Shown: positions 1-6,264, numbered from the stretch's first letter. The stretch: 8,215 nucleotides of DNA from Bacillota bacterium (GCA_009787685.1 WQSV01000058.1:1-8215), one strand, 5' to 3'. The notes: generated by a model not told the origin, from the sequence alone. Made by a program: numbers and translations.

Positions 1-201
1 CTCCCACATGTGGGTGAATACCACGTCAAGGTTTTGTTGAATTTTATTATTTGTGGAAAACAAAACCGCCCCCCCTATTACTAATCAAGGCTGGTCTGGT
101 TGTGGAGTTCAAAGGAGTTATCCAACTAAGCACTCTCTCAATTTTCACAACGACTTGCAACACTGTGTTAGTCTCATAGTTAGGATAGTCGCCTATCTTC
201 T
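1..201. other. Gene-free left edge with palindrome and C7 tract
   Basis: No convincing gene is seen in these bases downstream of rsmA. They hold a perfect 12-bp palindrome (CCCACATGTGGG, 3-14), an inverted repeat at 30-67, a run of seven C at 69-75, and a short stem GATAG/CTATC around 184-197 on either strand. None of these is followed by a U-tract, so I cannot assign a terminator for rsmA. A GTG-started plus-strand frame crosses the region, but it runs on antisense to rsmA and has no ribosome binding site. Confidence 0.5.
30..67. repeat. Inverted repeat, 9-bp perfect arms
   Basis: GGTTTTGTT at 30-38 is the exact reverse complement of AACAAAACC at 59-67, with a 20-nt A/T-rich loop. It could form a hairpin downstream of rsmA. 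No T-run follows on the minus strand and only a short one on the plus strand, so it is not a typical intrinsic terminator. Its role is unknown. Confidence 0.45.
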
Positions 202-1131
202 TTATTGTGACTTTATCAAGTTCGAAAGAGTTATGAATTCTTCAACTGAGAGGGTTTCACCACGAATTGATTCGTGTTTTTTCATTGCTTGGAGTATTTC
301 GATTGTTTTTTCTCTTGGAATAGAAAATTCTTTCATCAAATTATTGGAGAGAGTTTTTCTTCTCATTGCAAAAGAGGCTTTAACCACCCTTTTGAAATGT
401 TCAATATTGTTAATGTTTGGCTTTAGGTCTTTTTTTAGGGTAATGACAGCTGAATCGACATTTGGCATTGGGGTGAACATTTTTTTTGAAACTGTTCGGT
501 TATAGGTAATATTAGACATTGCTTGACAAATTACGCTCAAGATACCATAGTCAACGGTGTTTTCTTTTGCAACCGTCCTCATTGCCACTTCCTTTTGGAG
601 CATTATTGTGATTGACTCGCAGTGATTGTCTTCAAGGAATTTGAAGAGAAGTGGTGTTGTTATGTAATACGGTAGGTTTGCGACAAGTTTATAGCTAAAA
701 GATGAAGAATGGATGCTGGAGAGTGGAGATAGCGAAGAAATTTTTAAGGATTCACTCCCAATTAATTTTTCTTTTTTCAGAGCTACTGGTTCTTTTTCCG
801 ACTGCGAACGACAAGTTGTCGCCCCTGTAATTTTACTGCCATCGCACAATTTTTTGTGGAGTTCCTCAAGCGGATATTTTAATGCGTCTTCAAAAATGAA
901 TTCAGTATTTTTGAGATTTAGTTTTAAAAGTGGCTCAAAAAGGTCTTTGTCGACTTCAAAAGAGATGACTCTTTTTGCTGTTTCAGAAATAGCTTTTGTC
1001 AACGTTCCTGCCCCCGCTCCAACTTCAACCACCGTGTCTTCACGACAAACAAGAGCATCGCTAACGATGCTCTTTAGTAAGTTTGTGTCATATATAAAAT
1101 TTTGTCCTAAAGACTTTTTGAAAAAATGCAT
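202..1131 (-). CDS. rsmA: 16S rRNA (adenine1518-N6/adenine1519-N6)-dimethyltransferase
   Basis: This is RsmA/KsgA, the conserved cytoplasmic enzyme that uses S-adenosylmethionine to dimethylate two adjacent adenines in the 3' hairpin of 16S rRNA late in 30S assembly. Visible motifs in order: KKSLGQNF at the N-terminus (residues 5-12), SAM motif VEVGAGAGTLT (35-45), acidic FEVD (58-61), EDALK (81-85), catalytic NLPYY (152-156), FTPMPNVDSAV (219-229) and FAMRRKTLSNNL (254-265). At 309 residues it is longer than the usual 270-290. The excess lies between EDALK and NLPYY, where residues 93-146 are Ser/Lys-rich and of low complexity, compared with about 20 residues in this linker in Bacillus. The start is the first in-frame ATG after a TGA and no Shine-Dalgarno sequence precedes it. 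It lies 104 bp downstream of rpsI, behind heptamer arrays. Confidence 0.97.
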   Translation of the reverse strand: MHFFKKSLGQNFIYDTNLLKSIVSDALVCREDTVVEVGAGAGTLTKAISETAKRVISFEVDKDLFEPLLKLNLKNTEFIFEDALKYPLEELHKKLCDGSKITGATTCRSQSEKEPVALKKEKLIGSESLKISSLSPLSSIHSSSFSYKLVANLPYYITTPLLFKFLEDNHCESITIMLQKEVAMRTVAKENTVDYGILSVICQAMSNITYNRTVSKKMFTPMPNVDSAVITLKKDLKPNINNIEHFKRVVKASFAMRRKTLSNNLMKEFSIPREKTIEILQAMKKHESIRGETLSVEEFITLSNLIKSQ

Positions 1132-1147
1132 AACGCATTTTTTTCAA
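1118..1147 (-). promoter_or_regulatory. Hairpin enclosing the rsmA start codon
   Basis: TTGAAAAAATGC (1118-1129) pairs with GCATTTTTTTCAA (1135-1147), apart from one bulged base in the A/T run, leaving the loop ATAAC (1130-1134). In the mRNA the A and U of the rsmA AUG sit in the loop and the G closes the stem. No AGGAG-like element lies upstream. The outer arm is shared with the larger heptamer inverted repeat, so two mutually exclusive folds are possible. A regulatory role is inference. Confidence 0.45.
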
Positions 1148-1229
1148 TACATAACGCACAATGCACAACACATAATGAAAGCAAAAAATATAACCATCGT
1201 TGTGCGTTGTGCGTTGTGAGTTTGCGTTG
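1145..1229. repeat. Two opposed heptamer arrays between rpsI and rsmA
   Basis: On the plus strand 1145-1179 reads as five 7-bp units (CAATACA, TAACGCA and relatives). About 16 bp further on, 1196-1229 reads as the same family in the opposite orientation, with units TGCGTTG (reverse complement CAACGCA) and one unit shortened by a base. The two arrays are therefore long imperfect inverted repeats that can fold into a hairpin between rpsI and rsmA. No U-tract follows the stem on the minus strand, so it is not a standard terminator. Confidence 0.7.
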
Positions 1230-1235
1230 AAAAAA

Positions 1236-1652
1236 TTATCTTTTTGAGAACTGCGGCGCTCTTCTCGCGGCTTTCAAGCCGTATTTTTTACGCTCTTTCA
1301 TTCTTGGGTCACGAGTTAGAAAACCTTCTTTTTTCAAAGTTGGTTTCAGATTCGGTTCAGCAATAAGAAGCGCTCTTGCAATACCATGACGAATTGCACC
1401 AGCTTGTCCAGTGAAGCCTCCACCTTTAACGTTGACGAAAATATCATATTTTCCGCCAGTTTCAGTTGCAACAAGCGGTTGATTGACTATTAATTTGAGA
1501 GTGTCCAAACCAAAATAATCATCCATCGTTCTTTTGTTGATGCTGACAGCGCCCGTTCCGTTTGGAACAAGGCGAACTCTTGCTATTGCTTTCTTTCTGC
1601 GTCCTGTTCCCCAGAACGCTAATTTTTTTGCTTTGTTTGATTTGATTGCCAT
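1236..1652 (-). CDS. rpsI: 30S ribosomal protein S9
   Basis: This is bacterial ribosomal protein S9 (uS9), a structural protein of the 30S head whose C-terminal tail reaches the P-site tRNA. The protein has the family length (138 residues) and its hallmarks: GTGRRKKAIARVRL near residue 16, the central VKGGGFTGQAGAIRHGIARAL, and the terminal RRAPQFSKR. The ATG at 1652 follows an AAAGGA ribosome binding site (1664-1669). It lies downstream of rplM, the usual order in Firmicutes and Proteobacteria, but with an unusually long 140-bp gap. All key features look intact. Confidence 0.99.
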   Translation of the reverse strand: MAIKSNKAKKLAFWGTGRRKKAIARVRLVPNGTGAVSINKRTMDDYFGLDTLKLIVNQPLVATETGGKYDIFVNVKGGGFTGQAGAIRHGIARALLIAEPNLKPTLKKEGFLTRDPRMKERKKYGLKAARRAPQFSKR

Positions 1653-1690
1653 AATTAAATCTATCCTTTTTTGTTAATGCTGAATTATTA

Positions 1691-1720
1691 TGGAATATGG
1701 AATATGGAATATGGAATATG
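1691..1720. repeat. Heptamer array, TGGAATA x4
   Basis: Four exact tandem copies of TGGAATA plus two further bases lie in the rplM-rpsI spacer, ending about 22 bp upstream of the rpsI ribosome binding site. The minus-strand unit is TATTCCA. Further 7-bp units with weaker identity continue on the upstream side. Confidence 0.9.
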
Positions 1721-1759
1721 TATTGTTGAATTGATTTTTAAAAAATCTATGTCCTTACC

Positions 1760-1787
1760 TATTCAATATTAGATATTAAATATTCAA
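1760..1787. repeat. Heptamer array, TATTCAA family x4
   Basis: Four 7-bp units (TATTCAA, TATTAGA, TATTAAA, TATTCAA) lie just downstream of the rplM stop codon. With the array at 1691-1720 they fill most of the 140-bp rplM-rpsI spacer. A 7-bp-arm A/T palindrome (GATTTTT and its complement) lies between the two arrays near 1733-1747. Confidence 0.8.
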
Positions 1788-1792
1788 TAAAA

Positions 1793-2239
1793 TTAGTTAT
1801 ATTTTTTCTCCACTAGTTTTAATTCTTGTGCTTGCTGAGCAACATGTGGATGCTCCGCTCCTTTGTAGACGCGGAGTTTTTTGAGCATTCTTCTTCCCAA
1901 AGAGTTTTTTGGCATCATTCCTTTGACCGCGAGATAAAGTGCTTCGTCAGATTTTTCTGCCATGAGCTTTTTGTATTGAATTTCTTTTAGTCCGCTCATA
2001 TAGCCAGTGTGGTATCTGTGATATTTTTGCTCCATTTTTTTACCAGTCAAAACCGCGTGGTCAGAGTTGATAACGATAACATAGTCACCGCAATCACAAT
2101 GAGGAGTGAATTCTGGTTTGTTTTTTCCGCGCAAGACTGAAGCAACTTGTGCTGCGACTCTTCCTAGTGCGATGTCTTTTGCATCGACAATATACCAATT
2201 TCTTTGAACTGTTTGTTCGTTTGCCATATAGGTTTTCAT
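1793..2239 (-). CDS. rplM: 50S ribosomal protein L13
   Basis: This is bacterial ribosomal protein L13 (uL13), an early-assembling 50S protein. The 148-residue length and the motifs match the family: MKTYMA at the start, NWYIVDAKDIALGRVA (14-29), the FTPHCDCGDYVIVINSDH segment, MKEQ-like KMEQKYHRYHTGYMSGL, and MMPKNSLGRRMLKKLRVY near residue 110. The ATG at 2239 is preceded by AGGAGA (2244-2249) at good spacing. An upstream frame starting at 2282 is only a shadow. The spacer to the upstream lipoprotein gene (76 bp) has a heptamer palindrome but no convincing promoter or terminator, so read-through from upstream is possible. Confidence 0.99.
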   Translation of the reverse strand: MKTYMANEQTVQRNWYIVDAKDIALGRVAAQVASVLRGKNKPEFTPHCDCGDYVIVINSDHAVLTGKKMEQKYHRYHTGYMSGLKEIQYKKLMAEKSDEALYLAVKGMMPKNSLGRRMLKKLRVYKGAEHPHVAQQAQELKLVEKKYN

Positions 2240-2251
2240 AGTGTCTCCTAA

Positions 2252-2276
2252 ATATTGAATATGGAATATTCAATAT
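2252..2276. repeat. Perfect heptad palindrome before rplM
   Basis: ATATTGAATAT (2252-2262) and ATATTCAATAT (2266-2276) are exact reverse complements separated by GGA. The same stretch reads as 7-bp units (ATATTGA, ATATGGA, ATATTCA), so it belongs to the heptamer family. It lies two bases upstream of the rplM ribosome binding site and would form an 11-bp hairpin in the leader. Confidence 0.8.
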
Positions 2277-2315
2277 AAACATTTGTTTAGTTTTTAAAAT
2301 TTCTTTGTTTGGATA

Positions 2316-4130
2316 TTAGTAGTTATATTCTTCCCAACCGCTATTGTCATCTTCCTCTTCTGGTCTCATTTCTGAATCTGGACGACCATAGACTAGGACT
2401 GATTCAGCGCCTTGTCTTCTTGTTGAACGGAAGAATGCCATTCCTCCGCCAACGGTCCATTCGTCAACAAAGCCAAAATACATCACGAAACCTGCGACCA
2501 AATCTGGAGCAAAATGGTTTTGTTCCATCGTAGTATGGGACATTCTTTCTGGTGTTGCATTTCTTTCAAGAATGTTAATTCTCATCAAATAACCTTCATT
2601 AGTGAAATAGAGCATGTTTCCAACAAGCTGGTGTTTCGCTTGGAATGCTGTTGGCCAAACTTCATTGATCACATTATGAATATTAAGAGCGCTCACTACT
2701 TGCACGGGGCCGTGTGCTGAGGTTGCGAGAATCATTGGGTCAAGATGCAAATCGTCTCTGAAGAAAATAAATCCCGGAGCAAAATTTGCAACATTGATTT
2801 GGTTTTGAAGAGTGCTGTTGATTTGAATGTTTCTTGCTCTTGCTTTTTGATTCAAAGTCATGCCATCATGTCTGACATCAAGATTCAATTGATGCTCACG
2901 ATATGTTTCGCTTCCGCCATACCAGTAAAGGAAAGCATTGTCTTCTCCATAGACACGAACTCCCATTAGAGCGTTGTGCAAGTTGTCATATTTGAGTATT
3001 TGAGTGTCAAGAACATTGCTTTCAGTGTAGATAAGCAATCCATCTCTGACATCAACAAGAGTCAGTTGGTGTCCAGCACCTCTGATTCTTGTTCTTTCTT
3101 GTCCGCTTGGACGCATCATTTCAACAATGTTTCCGTCTTGAACTCCATCTCCATGAACAAATTCTCTTGTGAAGAAAATGAAATGTTCGAGTGTGTTTTG
3201 ATAATGATAATGATTAACTGAGTCATAGAATTCAACTCTTGGGAAAATAACGCCTGTGACTCCGTCCGCAATCATATAAGGATTGTTTGGGCGACGTCTT
3301 CCGTCTTCCATTCTGACAGAAACAATTCTTCCGCTTGTTTCGTCCGCTGGGGTGTAGAACACAACCATATAGACCGCATTGCCGATGCGATAGAAAGCAT
3401 ATGGTGATTGATTCGCTGGACCCGTTGTTGAATAAATTAATTGAGTTTGCGATCCATCAATTCTTGTTCTCATGAAGTCAACTCTGTTGTCTTGCATTCT
3501 TCCCGCAGTGTCACGAGTGATTGATGGGGTTGCATAATAAATCCATTCTCCAAAAATGAAAATACCGCCATGACCAGTTGCAGTGTTTCCTCCGACTGTT
3601 CCAATGGCTTTTGGAACGATTCTTTCAACGTTGACAAGGTCAACCCAGTTGTCTTCATTGTTAATATCAAAATCATCGTCTTCAACGTTGATTCCATGTC
3701 TTAGAGTTCTTTCTGAATAAAATTCAATCCACTCATAGACAGTGTTTTCAAAGCCGTTTGCAGGAAAGCCTATTTCTTGAGGAAGCATCCATTCTCTGCC
3801 ATTAGGATCAGCAACCAGAACACCGCTTTCATTATAAGATGCTCTTTGTCCTCTGAGTTCAGCACGATAAATCGCACCCCTTTGAGCATCGCCCCAAGCA
3901 TTGAATCTCCCGTCATACAACGGGTCATAGGTCAAAGTGTTGAAACCATTAATGAAATAGACAATGTTTCCATACTGAACAGCACTTCCACCTTGACTTC
4001 TAACAACGAAATCGGTTCTTTGCTCCATGTTCAAATTTGGAACTCTTGAAAAACCCATGCAACCAACAAACATTGTTCCTGCAAGAATTAATCCAATTAT
4101 TAATGATAATATTTTTGAGATTCTTTTCAT
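2316..4130 (-). CDS. Putative lipoprotein with beta-propeller-like repeats
   Basis: The 604-residue protein begins with a lipoprotein signal peptide: basic MKRISK, hydrophobic LSLIIGLILAGTM, and a lipobox FVGC with the lipidated Cys at residue 24. It should be anchored on the outer face of the membrane. The mature part repeats a pattern in which a loop is followed by a hydrophobic, aromatic strand: NIVYFING (55-62), EWIYYATP (195-202), NAVYMVVF (251-258), EHFIFFTR (315-322), DGLLIYTE (363-370), GFIFFRDD (453-460), NMLYFTNE (505-512) and GFVMYFGF (547-554), often followed by I.RM/R..I segments. This spacing suggests a beta-propeller related to the DUF5050/YWTD-type lipoproteins of Firmicutes. 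That is inference. The C-terminus is acidic (EEEDDNSGWEEYNY). The ATG at 4130 follows AGGAAA and a perfect-consensus promoter. Its ligand is unknown. Confidence 0.88.
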   Translation of the reverse strand: MKRISKILSLIIGLILAGTMFVGCMGFSRVPNLNMEQRTDFVVRSQGGSAVQYGNIVYFINGFNTLTYDPLYDGRFNAWGDAQRGAIYRAELRGQRASYNESGVLVADPNGREWMLPQEIGFPANGFENTVYEWIEFYSERTLRHGINVEDDDFDINNEDNWVDLVNVERIVPKAIGTVGGNTATGHGGIFIFGEWIYYATPSITRDTAGRMQDNRVDFMRTRIDGSQTQLIYSTTGPANQSPYAFYRIGNAVYMVVFYTPADETSGRIVSVRMEDGRRRPNNPYMIADGVTGVIFPRVEFYDSVNHYHYQNTLEHFIFFTREFVHGDGVQDGNIVEMMRPSGQERTRIRGAGHQLTLVDVRDGLLIYTESNVLDTQILKYDNLHNALMGVRVYGEDNAFLYWYGGSETYREHQLNLDVRHDGMTLNQKARARNIQINSTLQNQINVANFAPGFIFFRDDLHLDPMILATSAHGPVQVVSALNIHNVINEVWPTAFQAKHQLVGNMLYFTNEGYLMRINILERNATPERMSHTTMEQNHFAPDLVAGFVMYFGFVDEWTVGGGMAFFRSTRRQGAESVLVYGRPDSEMRPEEEDDNSGWEEYNY

Positions 4131-4132
4131 AA

Positions 4133-4177
4133 TTATTCGTGTTTCCTAAAGTTTTGTGCAATAACGAAAAATTGCAT
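4133..4177 (-). CDS. Possible 14-codon leader ORF (weak)
   Basis: An ATG at 4177, only about five nucleotides from the predicted transcript start, opens a 14-codon frame (MQFFVIAQNFRKHE). Its TAA ends two bases before the lipoprotein ATG. It has no ribosome binding site of its own and contains the AGGAAA of the next gene. A 6-bp stem (TGCAAT at 4157-4162 with ATTGCA at 4171-4176) lies inside it. It may be fortuitous. Confidence 0.2.
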   Translation of the reverse strand: MQFFVIAQNFRKHE

Positions 4178-4187
4178 AGCACTGACT

Positions 4188-4216
4188 ATTATAGAACAAA
4201 AAAAAGTGGGTGTCAA
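4188..4216 (-). promoter_or_regulatory. Perfect consensus sigma-A promoter of the lipoprotein gene
   Basis: On the minus strand TTGACA (4216-4211), exactly 17 bp, then TATAAT (4193-4188). Both boxes are perfect. Transcription should start near 4182, giving a leader of about 50 nt before the lipoprotein ATG. The spacer contains a run of eight T. Confidence 0.93.
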
Positions 4217-4230
4217 CTGTTTTCAGTTGA
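4213..4230. promoter_or_regulatory. Operator-like palindrome over the -35 box
   Basis: TCAACTG (4213-4219) and CAGTTGA (4224-4230) are exact inverted repeats around TTTT. They overlap the -35 box at 4211-4216. A very similar palindrome overlaps the -35 box at 8021-8026, so a shared DNA-binding regulator or a shared upstream promoter element is plausible. This is inference. Confidence 0.5.
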
Positions 4231-4264
4231 AATTTACAATTTACAATTGACAATTTACAACTTG
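4230..4264. repeat. Heptamer array, CAATTTA family x4-5
   Basis: 7-bp units CAATTTA, CAATTGA, CAATTTA and CAACTTG follow one another from 4237, with a related AAATTTA unit before them. The array directly abuts the palindrome upstream of the lipoprotein promoter and lies in the 181-bp spacer downstream of the GH2-like gene. Confidence 0.88.
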
Positions 4265-4311
4265 ATGCCAACTTTAATTTGGCCAATTTATAGATTATCA
4301 GTTGCAGATTT

Positions 4312-6213
4312 TTAGTTAACTGTCACACTCGTTCTTCCGCCTCTCAATTTTTCACCTTTTGCACTGATTGTGATTTTGCCCAAATTTTTTGGTTTTAAAA
4401 CAGCAATTATTTTTCCGCCATGAGACGATATCGTCACGAAATGTTTTTTGTCGAAGTTTTGAACTTCTTCTATTGAATTAAATAGGGTCACGATTTCAGC
4501 GTTTTCGCACACTTCAAATGTTATGTCCCTTCTTGCATGAGTTGCAAAATTTCCTTCTTTGTCAAGGACTGTCATTTCAACAAACACAAGCTCCCCTTCT
4601 TTTGATTTTTTTGAATATGGAGAAAGCGAAAGCGATGTTGGATTTGACGGGGTTTTGATTTCATGGTCAGCGATGCGACTTCCTTTGCGATAGCTTGTTG
4701 CCGACAATGTTCCAGATTGGTAGTCAACGACAAACTCCGCTGAGAAACTGTTTAGTCGTCCACCGATGACACGATTAATTGTTCTGTCATTCAATCTCAG
4801 TTGAACAATGTCACCACGAGAGTAGACCATTACTTTTATTGGTTGACCGAGATGACGTTCATAGTGCCATGCCGAAGAAATTTCTCCGCTGTCTGGACAC
4901 ACTGTTGCAATTAATGAGGTGTTGTCTTTTTTGAGAATAATTTGAGCGAGATTGAAATACGGTTTTTTCGTCAAAGTGCTGTCAAACAATAAGCTTGAAG
5001 ATTCAAGGAAAATTCCTTTGACTGAGAACGAACTTTGCATTTTTGAGTGAACATCAAAAAACTCATTTTCAAAAACTGATAGTCCGAATATATCTTTCTC
5101 CGTGTCCCTAAATTCGTTGTGGAGAGCGTTTTGTTCAGCGCCCGAAAAACCGATTGCGTCAACGACCTCCATGCTGTCTTTCGTCAATGACTTGAAGACC
5201 GAACACTTTATTGATGACAATTTTTCTTTCTCCGCTTTGATGAGGTCAAGTTCAGTGAAGTTGAGCAGAACTGTTTTTGATGAAATCACTTTTAGGTCAT
5301 CATAGATATTTTCAATAAGTTTCGCTCCACCACCTCTGCCATATGTTTCTGACGCAAGACCCGCGATGTTAAAAGCAACAATGCTTGGATGACTTGCTAT
5401 TTTTTTCAAAGAGTCGAGCCTGTCTTCATATTTATAGTTGAAGACAGGATTTTCTTGGGCAAGGAACTCGAATGCGTCGACTATGCAGTAGAGCCCTGCT
5501 TTCATCAATTCGTCAAGTTCTCTTTCCGTTGGGAGCGAGAGAAATCTCACCGCATTGAAACCACATTCTTTGATGAGTGCGAATTTTTTCGCGAGATAGG
5601 TGCTTGAATTGAGAAATTCGACTTCCGGTTCAACACAAACACCATATAGTTTCTTGGGAGGGTTTTTTGCAATGCCGAGAGGAATCAAGGTTTCTTCGTC
5701 GTCGATTGCAATTCTGGCGTTGTAGAAATACGGCATGTCTTGAGGTTTTTTGATTTTCAAAACCATTTCAAATTCTTTTGCCGTGCCTTTTTGCATGATA
5801 ACTTTTTTTGATTTTATTGCAACGCGTTTATTTTTGTGGTTGAGAATTGAAAAGACAAGATTAAATTTTTGATGACGCGAATCTTCATTCACAACCGTTG
5901 TTTTGATTGTGACAAATGCTTCTCCACCTTTGATGACAGTGTCAAATGACCACGAGTTCGGCAAAACATAGACCAACTTTTCGCAAACAAACAACGACAT
6001 TGAAATGTTTTCCGATGGCGAACAGACACACAAAGAGTTGCTCGCAAGAAGCTTTCCGCTGATGTCCGCCATTCCAGAACAGAAAGTCGAAAGAACTCTT
6101 TCCCCATTCAATTCAAAACTGAGAAGTTCGCCATTAGCACCACTTGCGCTCAGAAAACACTTTTGGTGTGGCACGTTTTTAAATTCATTTGTCGTTAGTT
6201 TGATTTGTTTCAT
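4312..6213 (-). CDS. Glycoside hydrolase family 2 homologue, probably non-catalytic
   Basis: From the ATG at 6213 the protein has 633 residues and no signal peptide, so it is probably cytoplasmic. A beta-rich N-terminal part (1-185) precedes a GH2-like TIM-barrel region (about 190-430) with KECGFNAVRFLSLP (215-228), ELMKAGLYCIVDAFE (235-249) and ASHPSIVAFNIAGLASE (273-289). After it comes a DUF4982-like segment, IKVMVYSRGDIVQLRLND (459-476) and GTLSATSYRKGSRIADHEIK (501-520), then an Ig-like GH2 C-terminal domain with VEMTVLDKEG (545-554). In active GH2 enzymes HPSI is followed by a W-S-x-G-N-E acid/base motif. Here it reads F-N-I-A-G-L, so the Asn-Glu is missing, and the usual R-x-S-H-Y-P is RFLSLP. 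ENEFF (382-386) could be a remnant of the nucleophile site. Beta-galactosidase/beta-glucuronidase activity is therefore doubtful. A TTG at 6246 would add 11 residues encoded by heptamer repeat and is less likely. Confidence 0.87.
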   Translation of the reverse strand: MKQIKLTTNEFKNVPHQKCFLSASGANGELLSFELNGERVLSTFCSGMADISGKLLASNSLCVCSPSENISMSLFVCEKLVYVLPNSWSFDTVIKGGEAFVTIKTTVVNEDSRHQKFNLVFSILNHKNKRVAIKSKKVIMQKGTAKEFEMVLKIKKPQDMPYFYNARIAIDDEETLIPLGIAKNPPKKLYGVCVEPEVEFLNSSTYLAKKFALIKECGFNAVRFLSLPTERELDELMKAGLYCIVDAFEFLAQENPVFNYKYEDRLDSLKKIASHPSIVAFNIAGLASETYGRGGGAKLIENIYDDLKVISSKTVLLNFTELDLIKAEKEKLSSIKCSVFKSLTKDSMEVVDAIGFSGAEQNALHNEFRDTEKDIFGLSVFENEFFDVHSKMQSSFSVKGIFLESSSLLFDSTLTKKPYFNLAQIILKKDNTSLIATVCPDSGEISSAWHYERHLGQPIKVMVYSRGDIVQLRLNDRTINRVIGGRLNSFSAEFVVDYQSGTLSATSYRKGSRIADHEIKTPSNPTSLSLSPYSKKSKEGELVFVEMTVLDKEGNFATHARRDITFEVCENAEIVTLFNSIEEVQNFDKKHFVTISSHGGKIIAVLKPKNLGKITISAKGEKLRGGRTSVTVN

Positions 6214-6222
6214 GTTTTGTTC

Positions 6223-6264
6223 CAATGCGCAATGCGTTGCGCCCAATACACAATTAGTGATTGG
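6223..6264. repeat. Heptamer array at the start of the GH2-like gene
   Basis: Six consecutive 7-bp units: CAATGCG twice, TTGCGCC, CAATACA, CAATTAG and TGATTGG. GCGCAA (6227-6232) and TTGCGC (6237-6242) can form a 6-bp stem around TGCG. The array fills the predicted 5' leader and ends only nine bases before the ATG at 6213, leaving just a weak GGA as ribosome binding site. Confidence 0.75.

Noticed and set aside
10..30. T-box riboswitch end (GGGTGAATACCACG)
   Set aside because: It lacks the GGNACC core of the T-box, and neither a specifier stem nor a terminator and downstream plus-strand gene can be seen.
50..135. DnaA boxes (TGTGGAAAA, TTATCCAAC)
   Set aside because: They are only near matches, two in an A/T-rich spacer, with no dnaA or dnaN nearby; chance is the better explanation.
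53..505. Plus-strand 150-codon frame starting with GTG
   Set aside because: Most of it is antisense to the C-terminal part of rsmA, and it has no ribosome binding site and no recognisable motif.
713..1219. Plus-strand 168-codon frame
   Set aside because: It is antisense to rsmA and ends in the heptamer array; it only mirrors the coding bias of rsmA.
1145..1229. Intrinsic terminator after rpsI
   Set aside because: The stem is long but imperfect and is not followed by a U-tract in the minus-strand RNA; the T-run lies in the loop.
2240..2315. Separate promoter for rplM
   Set aside because: Only weak A/T-rich matches such as TATATT are present, without a TTGACA-like box at proper spacing.
4274..4288. 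TTGGCCAA palindrome as terminator of the GH2-like gene
   Set aside because: The stem is short with a mismatch, has almost no loop, and is not followed by a T-run.
6214..6246. TTG start adding 11 residues to the GH2-like protein
   Set aside because: The added codons are heptamer repeat, TTG is weak, and an ATG with a more typical N-terminus lies at 6213.
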